Shown here piece by piece: positions 34,422-46,600 of a stretch of 64,000 nucleotides of DNA (its first letter is position 1; every line of letters begins with the position of its first letter). The stretch is from Immersiella caudata (lineage: Eukaryota; Ascomycota; Sordariomycetes; Sordariales; Lasiosphaeriaceae): assembly GCA_030512335.1 (NCBI GenBank), contig JAULSU010000002.1, positions 3,658,001-3,722,000 on the forward strand, given 5' to 3'. The notes under the pieces were generated by a model. The model saw only the letters and a program-made list of their open reading frames with translations, was not told the DNA's origin and searched no databases. The position numbers and the translations under genes were made by a program.

Positions 34422-37400
34422 TCATGACTGCCACATATACTCGCTGAGATTGAGCAGCTTATCCGCCATCTGCCTCTTCGCCGCAGCCGCAACGCCTCTC
34501 TCAGGATCCGCCAACTGCTCACTGTAACAAAGCTCCATAAGCGCCTTGAGCTCATCATATGTAAACTTATTGTTACTCCCTGTTGCTCCCTCCTCGCCTT
34601 CATTGACCGCCGCGTCCTCCTTCGCCCGCTCCACGATGGCGTCCGGGCCCCGATCGAATAGTTCAAAGTAGTTTGCTGCGCGCACTAAATCGACACCCTC
34701 CTCGATGTTCTTGAGGTTTTGTTGGAGTACCAAAATGTTGAGCTGCATGCGGCCGCAGCCGCGGGCGTTCATGGGGGCTACCATCAGTGCATTGCCGATG
34801 AGGTAGCTATTTATTAGCAGGCCGAGACCGGTGCGTACGAAGGCGACTTCACGTTCTCGTAAGAAGCGAGTAATGGTCTCGTCATACACCACCATTTCGG
34901 CGTTGAGGGAGAGGATCTGCGGGTCTGGCTCGTTCACCTCTTGATCAAGAAGATAAGGTGCTGTCTCGGCCGAGAGTGCCGTCTGCAGCGACTGGACGAT
35001 GCGGCAGCGAGCCTCCATGTGAAGCGTGCGGAGAGCTACAGCTGCAAGCTCTTCGTAAGAAGACAGGATGCTGTCGAATTGCCTGGGTTTGAGTCAGAAC
35101 GGACGCTGATGATGCGAGTGACACTCCATGACTTACTGGACTGTTTCCTGGGTCATGGGTAAATACACTGGACCTTCCTCTGACCCAGCCTTACTGGGAT
35201 CGTTGAGCAGTGTCCAGCGCTTCTTCTCCGGTTTGGGAAGACTGGCTCTTGATGAGTCGGTATCGTTCCGGGTGATGTGGCGCAATCCCAACACCTTCAC
35301 TGAGAGCCACTTCATGCTGGTGTAGAGCAGGCACAGTGACTGGATCGTATCACGATCCTGGATGATGTCACTGGGGTCAAGCTTTCGCTCGTTGGTTCTC
35401 ATCATGAGAAGTTTCGCCTCCTGCTCGAGGAGTGCAACGTCGAGAGCCTCTGTCTTCCACAGCTTCTGCATGACCTCCTGGATCTCGCTCGGCTCAAGCG
35501 ACATCACGGCAGATGCTCTGAGTGTTTGAGCAGCGGCACCCTCTTGTGTTTTTGTGACCAGGGCCTTAAACCAGCTAAAGCACCTGTCATAATATCTCAT
35601 CATCTGTGTGATGATAAGGGAGCTAAGGGCTTGATCATGAGGGATCGTCCCAAGCATGCGGCAGAAAGCAGTGACGACGGTGAAAAACGCCGTTGTCCCC
35701 TTGAAAATCGGGCGTCGTGCAACTTGACTCCATCCTGCGTCCTGTTGAAAGGCATCTGCCTCGCCAAACACAGTGTCGCTCAACTTTCCGAGCGTTTCAT
35801 CTAACTGGGGTTGGAATACGTTAACGAGGAAGTTGTCCAAGAAGGAAGTGAGCGTGCTGGTTGCCAGATCAGACCCTGGCGGGACGATATTTTTCAAGCG
35901 TTGAAGAAACACCAATGTTGGCGGCAGTAGGAGACTCATGTTGAAGACGCTGGGTTCGACCAGAGACTTGTATGTGCCAGGAGTCTGACCGCTGCCGTAA
36001 CTGGGCACCGCACTTTTCCTAGCTGTAACGGGCTCAGATCTTGGCACGATCAACGACGCCTTTTTGTTGTTGTCCTTGCGTGACCCAGATGTCAGGCCTG
36101 GTACAGAAGCTCTGATAATGCCGTCCAGAGCCTCGTACTCCGTTGCCATCTCTACCGATTTTGCATCGGTTTCAGCAAACTTGAAGAGATGCTCCCGTGA
36201 GATGTCCGCCTTCCCGTTGATGCCCACGCCTACCCTCGGCGATGAGCTAAATTGGTAAACGTCGGCGTCGGTAGTGACATAGTTGTGCAAAAGGGAGCGA
36301 ATTTCGTTCTGGTAAAGGTTCCAGAGTTCCTTGAAGCTTCCGAGCAGAGCACTGTTATTGCCCGCCCCTTCACGCCGAATCAAAGCCTTGATAGACTCAT
36401 GGAACACGCGATGACCTTCTGCTATTGCCTCAAACTTGCCATAGAGCGTCCACAGAAGGTCGTAGATGACATCCGCCCTCAACCGCGTTTCGCGATGACC
36501 GTACATGTGCAGTCCGTTGGTGCCAGATGATCCACCTCGCAACGAGCTAGGATGCTTCTGGTCGATGTCGTCAATCGTCTCGTTGACAACCGCAAACAGT
36601 TCCACTGGCAGGCGTTGTTTCAACATGTCCACCGCCGTTTCTAACCTCCCCAGCTTGTTCAACGCCTCGACGACGAGGGTCACGTATGAAAACGTGTCTG
36701 CCTCTGGGTTCTTCTGAGGGTCCTCGGCAGCCGAGCGCTCCCAATCAATGGACTCCAATATCGCGTAGAACGGTGCCACAGCCGGAGAGTCAGAGAAGGT
36801 GCCGTCAGAAGTGCTGTGGTGCTTCGAGAGGTTCTGCCACCGTTCCTGACAATACGGAGACTTGAGGTAGAGATGTTCATGCAGCTCCTCAACCAAGATG
36901 TCCATCAACGCTGTTCCCTGGTTTGCCAAGTAGCTGCGGAGCTCACTCAAGGCCCCTATATTATCCAACTCGGGTTTCCTCAATTTGCGAAGCGCATTTT
37001 GCAGTACCTCGACCGCCGTCAAGAAGCGCTTTTCAGATATCCTCGCCTCCAACTGATCTGGCACGGACCGCAAATCGTCTAGCTCGTTCAGCGTCTGCAG
37101 AACGTCGTCATACATCCGGGACGTCGCGTGAAGCTTCTTCAGTTCTGGATCAGTCGTGCAGAGGGCCGTCTTTGAAGCAGCTAGCGAGTCCTTGAGTGCG
37201 CGCACTTTCTTTTGGGATCCCTGTATGCTGCCTTGGATCTTGTGAAAAGTACCGATCGAACTGTTGAAGCCCTGATGATAGTCGTGGACGATATTCTTGA
37301 GCGAGGTCTGCAGAAACGTATGTGTCTCCTGAAAATTGCGGTACTCGTGGGCACGACCAACGGAGCTGTTGTCCAGCAGCTGCAAGGCCAGCTGGACTGG

Positions 37401-37748
37401 GACGCAGTCATTCTCGCACATCGCAGGCCATTCCTTCTTGATCAACTCCAGGACCTTGCTGATCTGGCGCTCGGCGTTCGTCTCATACCCGCGCTGTTCT
37501 CGCTGGTCGTATCCGCGCTGGTCGCGCTGGTCGTAGCCACGTTGATCGTACCCACGCTGGGCGGACCGCGGCGGCGGCGCAGTTCGGAGGGAGGATGAAG
37601 ATGAGGGCGGAGGCCGCGAGTTCGACTGCGGCGGCGGCGCAACGCGGTCACTGCCGTAGCCCTCGCCGAACGGATCATACTCGTCATCTGGGTTTCGCAG
37701 TCCCCCGTAACCCCCGTTTCGATACGACTGGCCGTACCTGTTCGACAT
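34422..37748 (-). CDS. sec8: Exocyst complex subunit Sec8 (EXOC4)
   Basis: Subunit of the octameric exocyst that tethers secretory vesicles at growing hyphal tips and septa. Two exons, complement(34422..35082, 35137..37748), encode 1090 aa. After a disordered N-terminus of about 90 residues, the Sec8 domain starts (ISKVLELIKKEWPAMCENDC, VQLALQLLDNSSVGRAHEYR, FLQTSLKNIVHDYHQGFNSS). It continues through long helical bundles (VPDQLEARISEKRFLTAVEV, VFLQRLKNIVPPGSDLAT) to a C-terminal CATCHR-type bundle. The 54-nt intron joins MTQETVQ to QFDSILSSYEELAAVALR in frame. The N-terminus carries an unusual Arg-Gly-Tyr-Asp-Gln repeat at residues 64-90 (37481..37562). A 451-bp divergent promoter separates it from rai1. 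Confidence 0.95.
37481..37562 (-). repeat. In-frame RGYDQR repeat in Sec8 N-terminus
   Basis: Imperfect tandem DNA repeat of about 18-24 bp encoding successive RGYDQR/RGYE units (Sec8 residues ~64-90). Four RGY units are visible. The repeat sits just before the conserved Sec8 domain. Confidence 0.85.
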
Positions 37749-38199
37749 GGTGTCTCGTGGTTCGGAGGGAGACTATCGGACAGAGAGCTGGTGCTTCATC
37801 GTCGGCGGACTTCACCCCGTGTCCTGTGGGTTTCAAGTTCTGAAAGCAGAGTCTGTTGGGTTAGGAGTGGGCAATTGACGGTGGGAAAATGAAATCGTTG
37901 GTCGTTGTGATGCGAGGAGCTGCGGAACATTTAGACGCGTGGGCTGGGTGGTCGAGTGTTCCCGCCCTGTAGCAGGGGTATTGCGGTGGGGTTATCCCAA
38001 GACCTCAGCCTGCAGGCCAGCTAAACCAAACCCACCAATGAAGTTTTATCGTTCATCCCATCAATGAACCTCCCTCCCATATCTGCATTTGTTTCGCAAC
38101 TTGCTTCGAACATCAAGGACTTGAGAATCTCGCGAAGCTTTCACGAGGTTCATTGCTCAAACTTTTCTTTTCTTTTTTTTTTTTGTGGAAAGCATTACC
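37749..38199. promoter_or_regulatory. Divergent promoter region, sec8 (-) / rai1 (+)
   Basis: 451 bp between opposing start codons. A pyrimidine tract ending in about 14 T's (38162-38184) lies immediately before the rai1 ATG, typical of a fungal leader. Confidence 0.6.
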
Positions 38200-39909
38200 A
38201 TGACAGCTGCTCCAGCTCCAGCAGCGCCAGAAGCGCCAGAGGGGGCAGCAAGCTTTCGAATTCTACCTTTAGAGCGTTTTGAGGGTGAAAGCGAGCCCGT
38301 CAAACGCCCTAGAGAGTTCGCCTGCTTCTCGTACGACGAAAATCACCAGTTCCATCTTGGTGATAGATCCCTCAAGTGGTATTATGATCCACGAGTGGGA
38401 GCCGACCTGTCGAAGGGCTTTGACCAGTTTGTTAAGCATGATGATAGCATCGATGAGCATCTCGACAGTTTACTGGAGACCATTGCCAATCACGAGAAGG
38501 AAACTGGCAAGGCAATCGATGCTAATCTGATAACATGGCGAGGCATGATGACCAAGGTTTGTTCTCCTAACGGGAATATTATTCAGTATCTTGACACTGA
38601 CAGACTCTCAGCTCATGGCGGCACCTTACGAGAACCGTGACGGGTACGCTTGCTTGTATCTTCCCCAATTTTCCTTCGGGCATTGACCAGAAACGCCCAC
38701 AGGTTCGAGATGAATGCTACCCTGTACCAAGTGCGTTTCTGATCTGAGATCTTTCCTCCCATGGCCTGTCGAGCTAACATACACGTTGAAGGGTTGCATG
38801 TAAGCACAGCAGAGAATGAGACCGAAGGGCCCACTCAAATCAGGTGTATTGGCTAACCTGAGTAACGCCAAGTTTCATCGAGGAGGATCACTCGAGCAAG
38901 CAAGCCTCCAGGCGTCAGGAGCATAGGCCGGCACGGGGGAAAGGTCCAACGCAGGAGATGATGCAGTTCTGGGTAGGTATCAATCTATGACACTCTCACC
39001 TCTTGTCTACCAAGGATATCTCAAAGAGTGCCAGCTGACTTAGTCCGCAGGGTATGTCACGCCGTTCACTTTTATCTGGATAGACTACGGTTATACTAAA
39101 ACCATCTTAGGTTACAAATTTGAGACCCTTTGCACCATGCCGGCACCGTGGGGCGACACATCACGGGAGTTCATCGAGGGCAGAGAAAACCACACTGTGA
39201 ACAACAAGGAACAGTACTGCTCAGTTGTCCGCACTGGCATCGGCAAGACAACAATATGTCTAGGAGGCGAAGTGGATTGCAGTAAGTTACTTGCCCGCAC
39301 CGTTGCATAAGATGTTCCCATCACTCACATGCATCCCCAGTCTGGGACTACAAGCCAAAAACCCCCGGAGCCCCGATCAAGTGGGTTGAGCTTAAGACCT
39401 CAGCCGCGATCCGGTCCGAGCGTGACGAAGATGCTTTTGAGCGTAAACTGCTCAAATTCTGGATCCAATCGTTTCTCCTAGGAGTTCCCAAAATCATTAT
39501 TGGCTTCCGGTCATACGACGGCAAGCTTCTTAGTACGCAGGAGTTTGAGACCGAAAGCATACCAGCAACTGTACAACGAAGGGCAAGACCGTATTCCAAA
39601 TGGGACAGCAACGTGTGTGTCAACTTCGCGAATGCCTTTCTGGAATGTGAGTGGACATTGTTCTTCTTAAGTTCATGTAAGGGAGGCAAACAGAGCAAAC
39701 TGACAGGATCGGTAGGGCTCCGCGAAACAATCACGGAGGGGGGCGTCTGGAGGATTCGAAGGCTGCCTAAGTCACAGCATATCGAGGCGTTCAAGTTCGA
39801 GGAGGCAGGGCATGGAGATATCATCACAGAAAACTTCACGAACTGGCGAACCAAGCTGTCGCTGGGTCGGTCAGCGGAGAAGTCGACCGAGCCAGCGGAG
39901 ATGTCCTGA
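38200..39909 (+). CDS. rai1: Rai1/DXO-type decapping exoribonuclease and Rat1 partner
   Basis: Nuclear enzyme that removes unmethylated or incomplete caps and stabilises the 5'-3' exonuclease Rat1. The proposed nine exons encode 398 aa: 38200..38556, 38612..38643, 38703..38730, 38792..38799, 38873..38972, 39051..39051, 39111..39281, 39341..39646, 39716..39909. Conserved pieces appear in order: KRPREFACFSYDENHQF, WYYDPRVGADLSKGFD, FEMNATLYQ, GCIFIEEDH, WGYKFETLC, CLGGEVDCIWDYK, WVELKTSA and KFWIQSFLLGVPKIIIGFR. The acidic motifs GxxxxE, ExD and ExK are the metal-binding active site of the family. The ATG at 38200 is used; an upstream GTG is not. Exon 4 is 8 nt. Exon 6 is a single G, needed to give WGYKFE; the alternative donor four bases downstream would give WVGYKFE. 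All introns are 55-78 nt. Confidence 0.9.
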
Positions 39910-40472
39910 ATGGGGAATGGACCACCAATGTAGCGGAATCTTGGTTCAAGAATAGCCCAGCGAGTTCGTTAGGTAGCAATATCAGCAAACACAGCGTGAT
40001 TCAAAACGTGTACATCATCAACCCCATCTTTTCATTTCTAAGGTAGTCTAAGTGAGCGAGAGAAACAAACCCAGTTCCTCTTCCCACCGTCCAAAATTAC
40101 ACATACAAACTCCCATGAAATGCAGACCTAACCCAGATCCCGACCTGTCAATAACAAATGGTATGATTGCGCAGCAAAAACAACCATGAGCAAGGCCACC
40201 AGATCTTGTCGTAATATCGTCGCAAGCATCATCGCCACCACCATGCAAAACCTGCCTCCATTCCTCACCCCCTATCACCAGCCGATTAGACCCAACAGCA
40301 CAGACATTGCCACACAAAGAGGGGCACAACCATCATCCAACAACTCTTAAAGTTTTCTCCTCTGCCTCTCATCCAACCCGACCCAAACGCTCGGCGCTTC
40401 ATCTGTCCAGGGTGACGCAATCGTTCTTACTCCATCTTTCTTCCCCTTCCACTCACGTTGCCCGGATGACAC
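39910..40472. other. Intergenic between convergent rai1 and sid1
   Basis: 563 bp of 3' flanks. No gene is seen. Confidence 0.5.
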
Positions 40473-42613
40473 TCATGCGCCGGCAACCGAGCCCCAGCGA
40501 GCACGCAAGCCATCGGTCCATCGTGTGTACAGCAGATCTGATAGCGCTTTGCAGTGTTCCATCCCAGGCACTGCCGGGCGCCCGGGGAATTTAGCTTCAA
40601 GTGCCATCTTCTCACGATCACGCTGCTCCTTCTCGGCCGACTTGCCGGTGGGTGTATCCGGCGCCACACTCCTTCGTCGTCGGTGGCTCGCCAAGTGCGG
40701 GTTTTCTTGGCTCATCACGAGTTTGGTAGGACTCTGTGGTGTAGGTGTGGGTGCTGGGGCGCGGCTCTTGATGACGACGGTGCCCTGTGGAGTGCCGTCA
40801 GAGGGTGTTTTGGCCTGCTGCTGCGGTTGTGGCTGAGCGGGTCCCAGGAGAGCGTTGTTCAGCTTGTTGTCCTGGGCTACAGTGGAGACCAGGCCACGGA
40901 GGAAGTGATAGGATCCTTCGGGGTCAACTGCATCAAGAAGGGCAAAGGCGTCTGAAAGACGTGCCAATGCCTCGCGCTTTGCAGAACTAGCAGTCTGAGC
41001 GTGAAGCTCATCGAGACAGGGCTCAAGAGCCTTGCTGTATAGACGGCGCCCGAGGACAGCCTCTTTGCTGTTTGGTTCGACAGGGGCAGCGAAGGAGGCT
41101 GGGGGAGGGCGGTTTTCATTTGTCTGGGAGTCAGAGAAACCACCCAGCGGTCCAGACGAGGTAGAGCTGTCCGAGGGCACGCGCCTGAATAAACGCATAG
41201 TCGAGCCAGAGTTTCCGAAAGAGAGGTCTGGCTGCAGAGGCCGCTTCGGCGCAATTGATGCGCGCGGCGAGCCATTGGAAATGTTGGACACGCGGCGAAC
41301 CGAGCTCTGGTGTGAGGCGGATGGCTGGCGGCGGACAGTAGACCTCCTGACGGTTCCAGGGGTGGACGGTTGCAGAGGTCCATCCTTGACGTCCAGTTTG
41401 CGCATCGCATCCTCGACTGGGAAAGCAGACGACGGCTTCCGCGACTTGACAGTGCCCCTTTTCGGCAGCGCGACCGACTTCACCGTATCGAAGACCCATT
41501 CGCAAGACTCGTCCTTAGGGGAGATGGTGTGAAGGGTCTCCTGGTAAAACACCGGGAGCTTGATGCGGTCGGCCTTAGCGTCCGCCATCTGTTTCTTGTG
41601 AATCAACTCCTGGAGCGCCTCCACCTTTCCAGCCGACCGGATGAACCGATGCTTGAGGAGGTCCCTCGCAGTCGGTCGGTGGTCGGGGTCTTTGACGAGA
41701 CACTGTGCGACGAAGTCCTTGAACTCTTTGCTGAACTTGCCTTCGAGTCGTGGCGGAGGATTCTTGGGGATCTGGAACAGGACCTTCATCGGATGGGTGT
41801 TGGCATGGGGTGGTTCACCGAGGGCAAACTCAATCGCGGTGATACCGAGGGACCAGATGTCTGCTTTGAAGTCATACCCAGCTTGCTGAATAACCTCCGG
41901 AGCCATCCAGAAGGGGGTGCCGACGAATGTGTTTCGTTGAGATTTCATGTGGGTGAGCTGGGCAGCAACACCGAAGTCGGCCAGCTTTACTTTGCCCTTC
42001 TCAGACAGCAGAACGTTGGCCGCCTTGATGTCCCGGTGGATCTTGCCCTCTGCATGCAAGTATTCTAGACCGAACAGCAGCTCGCGGCAGATGATGGCGA
42101 TATGGCCTTCGCTAAAACATCCTGGTTTCAACTGGGCCGGGTCAGCACAAGTTGCAATAGGGCACACGGCAAAACCAATGCAGATGCTTACCAAGTCCAA
42201 ACACGAACCTCCCCCAAGGTACTCCATGACGATCCATAGCTTGTGGCCGCGCAAGAAGCTGGCTTTGTATTGTGTGACGTAGGAGCTGGCGCATGTGCTG
42301 AGGACTGAGATTTCTTGTTGGATTTCTTGGATGTCGTCTTCACTAGATTCGAGATCGATCTGCGGCCTTGTTAGAGGGGATTACCTCTCGGATACCATGG
42401 CTGGCGGGGGGCGCTTCAACTAACATGTTTAATCGCCACTGTTTCGCCTGTCGCCTTTTCGATTGCCTTGTACACAACACCAAAACTGCCACCTGCGAGG
42501 GTCGGGTTAGTCGCCTTGCCATTGAACAGCGGCAAAAAGGAGGGGTGCGGGCGCTACTCACGACCAAGTTCCTCTAGCACCTGGTAGTGGCTGGCGACGC
42601 CTTCGTCTGCCAT
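40473..42613 (-). CDS. sid1: SID1/SepL-like GCK-type kinase of the septation network
   Basis: STE20/GCK-III family kinase, 648 aa. Four exons: complement(40473..42131, 42192..42359, 42425..42492, 42562..42613). The kinase domain begins almost at once, MADEGVASHYQVLEELGRGS. The glycine loop is GRGSFG at 17-22, the VAIK lysine at 39, HRD at 128-130 and DFG at 148-150. The activation loop is RNTFVGTPFWMAPEV and YDFKADIWSLGITAIEFALG follows. The N-terminus resembles the SID-1/SepL group more than the Nak1/Kic1 group. The C-terminal half is Ser/Pro-rich with a helical region (KALEPCLDELHAQTASSAKR), as expected for binding a CDC14-type partner. The family acts in the septation initiation network upstream of the NDR kinase. 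It is divergently paired with cyk3. Confidence 0.92.
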
Positions 42614-43663
42614 TGCGTGCGTATGGGAGCTGATGTCGATCGCTCGCACAGCGCGGTTGGCGAGTCTTGACTGCGCGGAAAGCGGCAGCGCAGGTGCTGC
42701 GTTGGGTGGGTGGAGGAGGGAGAACGGCGGGATGTCGAGACGCCGTTTAGAAGCGATGCAGGACAACAGAGCTGGGCACCTTGAGGGCACAACCGGGAGA
42801 CCTGGGCGGAGAGGAGAGGAGGGAAGCTGAAGAGACCGACTGTGATGGGTTCCTGGACAAAGAAAGCATGGAGTTCCTGGATGTTCTGCTGCGCAGGCGC
42901 TCGCTGTGTGATATTAAGTTTCGGGGCTAATTGGGTGGTCTGGTCGCTCTGGTTGTCCGGGTTACATGTTTACCTTGTCGTGGGCAGCGGGAGGCAGCTG
43001 GAGCCAACAAGGGTAGCGTCACTGGGTTCAGAAAAACGAAGCCATGAGAATATTCCTTTTCGCGCTTGCAATTGATATCACCATGGCTTTCTTGTTGTTG
43101 CAGTCGCAGCAGACGGATGAGACCCGTTTTGACCAGACCCTCCGACCTCGACTTACATACACCAACGCACCTCGAAGCGCTCTGCAGGTGGTTTTGCATG
43201 CCATCGCGACCTCGAGGCCGGCCAATGGGCGGCTGCAGGAGTTACCCCACGCAGACAACGCACCCCTGCTTCTAAACCGGATCGGGTGCGCTCTGTGGGT
43301 CCCGCCGTTGCCCCGCGCAACCAAGCTCAGACCTGAAAGTAATCGGGATCCCGCCCTCGTCTGTCCAGCATCAACCATCCCAGAGTTGCAGTCGAGGATA
43401 CTTACCTCCACCCTGGCTTGCCTAATTTCCTAGCAACTGCCAGAGTCCCTGCAACCGATCATTCATTCTCTGCATCCGCAATTCGAACTTGAACGCCCAA
43501 CATCCACGTATGGAGACTCTTCGATCGCAATTCATCGATACTTGCAGAACCGAAACGCTATTCGGCCTGGTGCCATCATAAGGAATTTGACAAGCAGAAA
43601 GCACCCGCAGACATTGCGCTGCCCGGCGCTCAACAGGGCTGCATTTTAGCATCAACCGCAAGA
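42614..43663. promoter_or_regulatory. Divergent promoter region, sid1 (-) / cyk3 (+)
   Basis: 1,050 bp between the start codons of two cytokinesis genes. A plus-strand ORF at 43044..43433 has a hydrophobic start but no family match and probably lies in the cyk3 leader. No specific factor site is claimed. Confidence 0.55.
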
Positions 43664-46600
43664 ATGGTTTTGGCACCGCCCCCGCTGCCGACACGGTTTC
43701 CGTGCTGGGTCAGAGCCGTCTACTCTTGGGGAGGAGAAGTGAGTGCACACAATGCGACTCGCTTTCTAGGACAGTATTAACAACGGTCCGCGGCAGTCAA
43801 AACGGGATCTTGGCTTCATCGAGGGCGACCTCATCGAGTGCCTCAATGCGGGAGATGGCTCCTGGTGGACGGGTAGGCTGTGGAGGGACAGGAGAGCGAT
43901 TGGACTGTTCCCATCCAACTTTGTCGAAGTTCTTCCAGACTCATTTCGACCTACGAGCCGATCGACGAGCCCCTTGCCCGCGAGCAACACGCCGAGTCCA
44001 AAAAACACCCCCCAAAAGTCGAAGACATTCCGCAGACCATTTGAGGCCTACGCGAAGGCGCCGCATTACACCACCGCCAAGATCCCCGAAACCTACAAAG
44101 AAGGCACTCCACGGCCTAGAGAGTCGTCGACCAATTCTCTGAAACACAGCAGTGTCGGATCAGGACGTGCTCCTTCGCCTTCGCCTCCTCCCCCGCCCGC
44201 GCCGAGCAACATCTCTAGGGCACCTTCACCTGCGCCTCCTCGGGCTCCTAGCCATATCTCGAGGGCGCCTTCTCCAGCGCCTCCTCCATTGGCCCCCCAC
44301 CACATTTCGAGAGCACCGTCCCCGGCGCCATCGTATCGGCCGTACCGTCCCGCGCCCGAGCATCATCGCGAGAGCCTAGAAAGGGCAGACTCTCCTCCAC
44401 CGCCCCCGCCCCCTCATCGAAGCAACATACCCCGACACGGGTCGCATGCCTCTTACGATGACAGATACCATGGCGGCGGCATATCACGGCAGAACTCCAA
44501 CATGTCGTATAACCCTCCCCCCTCGGGCTATCACACACCCAGGATGCCTTCGCCGTGTCCCCCATCTCCCGGAGGAGTCGAAGGGCTGACTCCTTCCCCG
44601 CTGAGAGAGGCGATGGACGATGTAATGGAACAACTGGATGCCCTTGGTGTGCGTGAGACTGAGTCCCCGGAACCGCCTTTTGATCCTTGGTCCCCGGAAT
44701 CTTTCGACATGGTCCACCAAAGATCCAAGAAGAAGCAACAAAACATGCGGCCGCAAACATCCATGGGGCTCGCCCACCAGGTTGATGAAGGCTATGAGAC
44801 GTACAGTGGAAGCGGTGGGTCGTCATCACAAGGCCAGTATCATGACCCTTATCAGCGGCAGATCCAACCTGAACTCAGCAACTACGTGGAGCGGATGGAA
44901 TCCAGGCTGAGGACTATGCATCAGCACAATGCTAGTGTTGTTGAGCTGAACAGCGCGCCGCCTCCGCCTCCGAAAGGACGCCCTTACGACCGGCCCAAGT
45001 CATCCATGGACATGCGCCCACCCCCACCCCCGGACCAGAAACTGCGCCACAAAAAGTCGGCTTATGAGGTTGGCCGACAAGTGCTTGAGCGAACTTTTAC
45101 TACAAAAACTAACTCCACCAGCGCGTCATCGGGTACCCGGAGCACCACCACCAACAGTTCGTCGGCAACACAGAGTACGGACCGGAGTTTAATGAGCGGC
45201 GCGTCGGCCGGGGGCATCAGCGCTACGAGCGCCGGCAGTCTCGCCAGGAAGAACCGTACGAGAGCCCAGAGCGCGCTTGGTATGCGAGATCTGGACCTGG
45301 ACAGGCCGGAGACGCCTTTTACCGGAGTTACCTACCACAGTAGTCACGCCTCAGGCGAGTCGCGGTCCAAGTCCCAGATAGGTTTCCACGACGACGCCAT
45401 AGGAGGCCTAGGGGGCCTTGTGCAGCCGAAAGCCAAGAAGCAAAACTTCATCAAGAGAATACTGGAGTCTGCCAAGACTGGTGTGGCAAGCACTAGGGGC
45501 AGCATCGCGACTGCAGGCGCTGGCTCCATTCCGGCCGGCTCTACGACGCAGCTGGTCCCAATAGGATCCGGAATGTCCAGTTCGGGGTCCGTTTCTCCGA
45601 TCAAGAGCGGGCGGGATACAGCAAGAGAGATGGGGCTCGGGAGCGGAGGTGTTGATTGGGTCCAGGTTCGACGAGACGTGAATCGGTCAAACTCGCTGAG
45701 CCGGAACGAGCGCGTTGAGAGGAGAGAAAGATGTCAGATGCTGGACTACCCAACGCTGGACCCTGTGGATGAGTTCTTTGCCAATATGGATGGCGACGAG
45801 GGCATCGATGGAAACCCCGTTGCAGAGCCAACAAATTATATGGCCATCAATCTCGCTCAGGTGGACAAGAACTCGCGGTTCATTTCAAATTTGCCGCCGC
45901 TCACAACAGCCATCACGCTCGCAACGACATACGTGTGCCGACCTTATCGGAGCGACGTTCAGCGGTTACGTGCCATTTTCACCTGGGTCGCTGAAAAGAT
46001 CAGCTGGGAGGAGGATTTCGAGGGCGAGGTTGACACGCGACGGGTCCTCCAGACGAAGCGAGCGTGCGCCGAGGAGTACGCTGTCCTTGTTTTGGAGATG
46101 TGTGCTGCGGTCGGACTCACCTGTGAGGTTGTCCGTGGCTATCTGAAACACCCCGGAGAGATTCCCGAGGCAAACATTTTGCCCCGGTCAAATCACTGGT
46201 GGAACGCAGTTCTCGTCGACAACGAATGGCGGATCATGGATTGTTGTCTTGCCAGTCCTTCGAATCCTCGACGCGGACTGTATTCAAGCCACAGCAGCTC
46301 CAGTGCCGATTCATGGTGGTTTCTCGCCCGACCGACCGAGATATGCTGGACGCACATTCCTGAACACCATTCACAGCAGCACATTTGCCCGCCAGTCGCA
46401 CATGAAGTTCTCCTAAACCTACCATGTGCTTGCCCCCCTTATTTCAAGAATGGGCTTCATGTCGTCGATTTCAATACCTCTCAGGTACGCATCGAGGACC
46501 TCGAAATGATGCACGTGAAGTTCAACGTGCCAGCCGATGTTGAGGTGGCCGCGGAGGTTGAGGTTCGAGCCTACAGCCGAGATTCAGATGGCGACTTCTT

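Noticed and set aside
43044..43433. Plus-strand ORF with a signal-peptide-like start
   Set aside because: It lies in the sid1/cyk3 promoter region and shows no homology; probably leader or promoter sequence.
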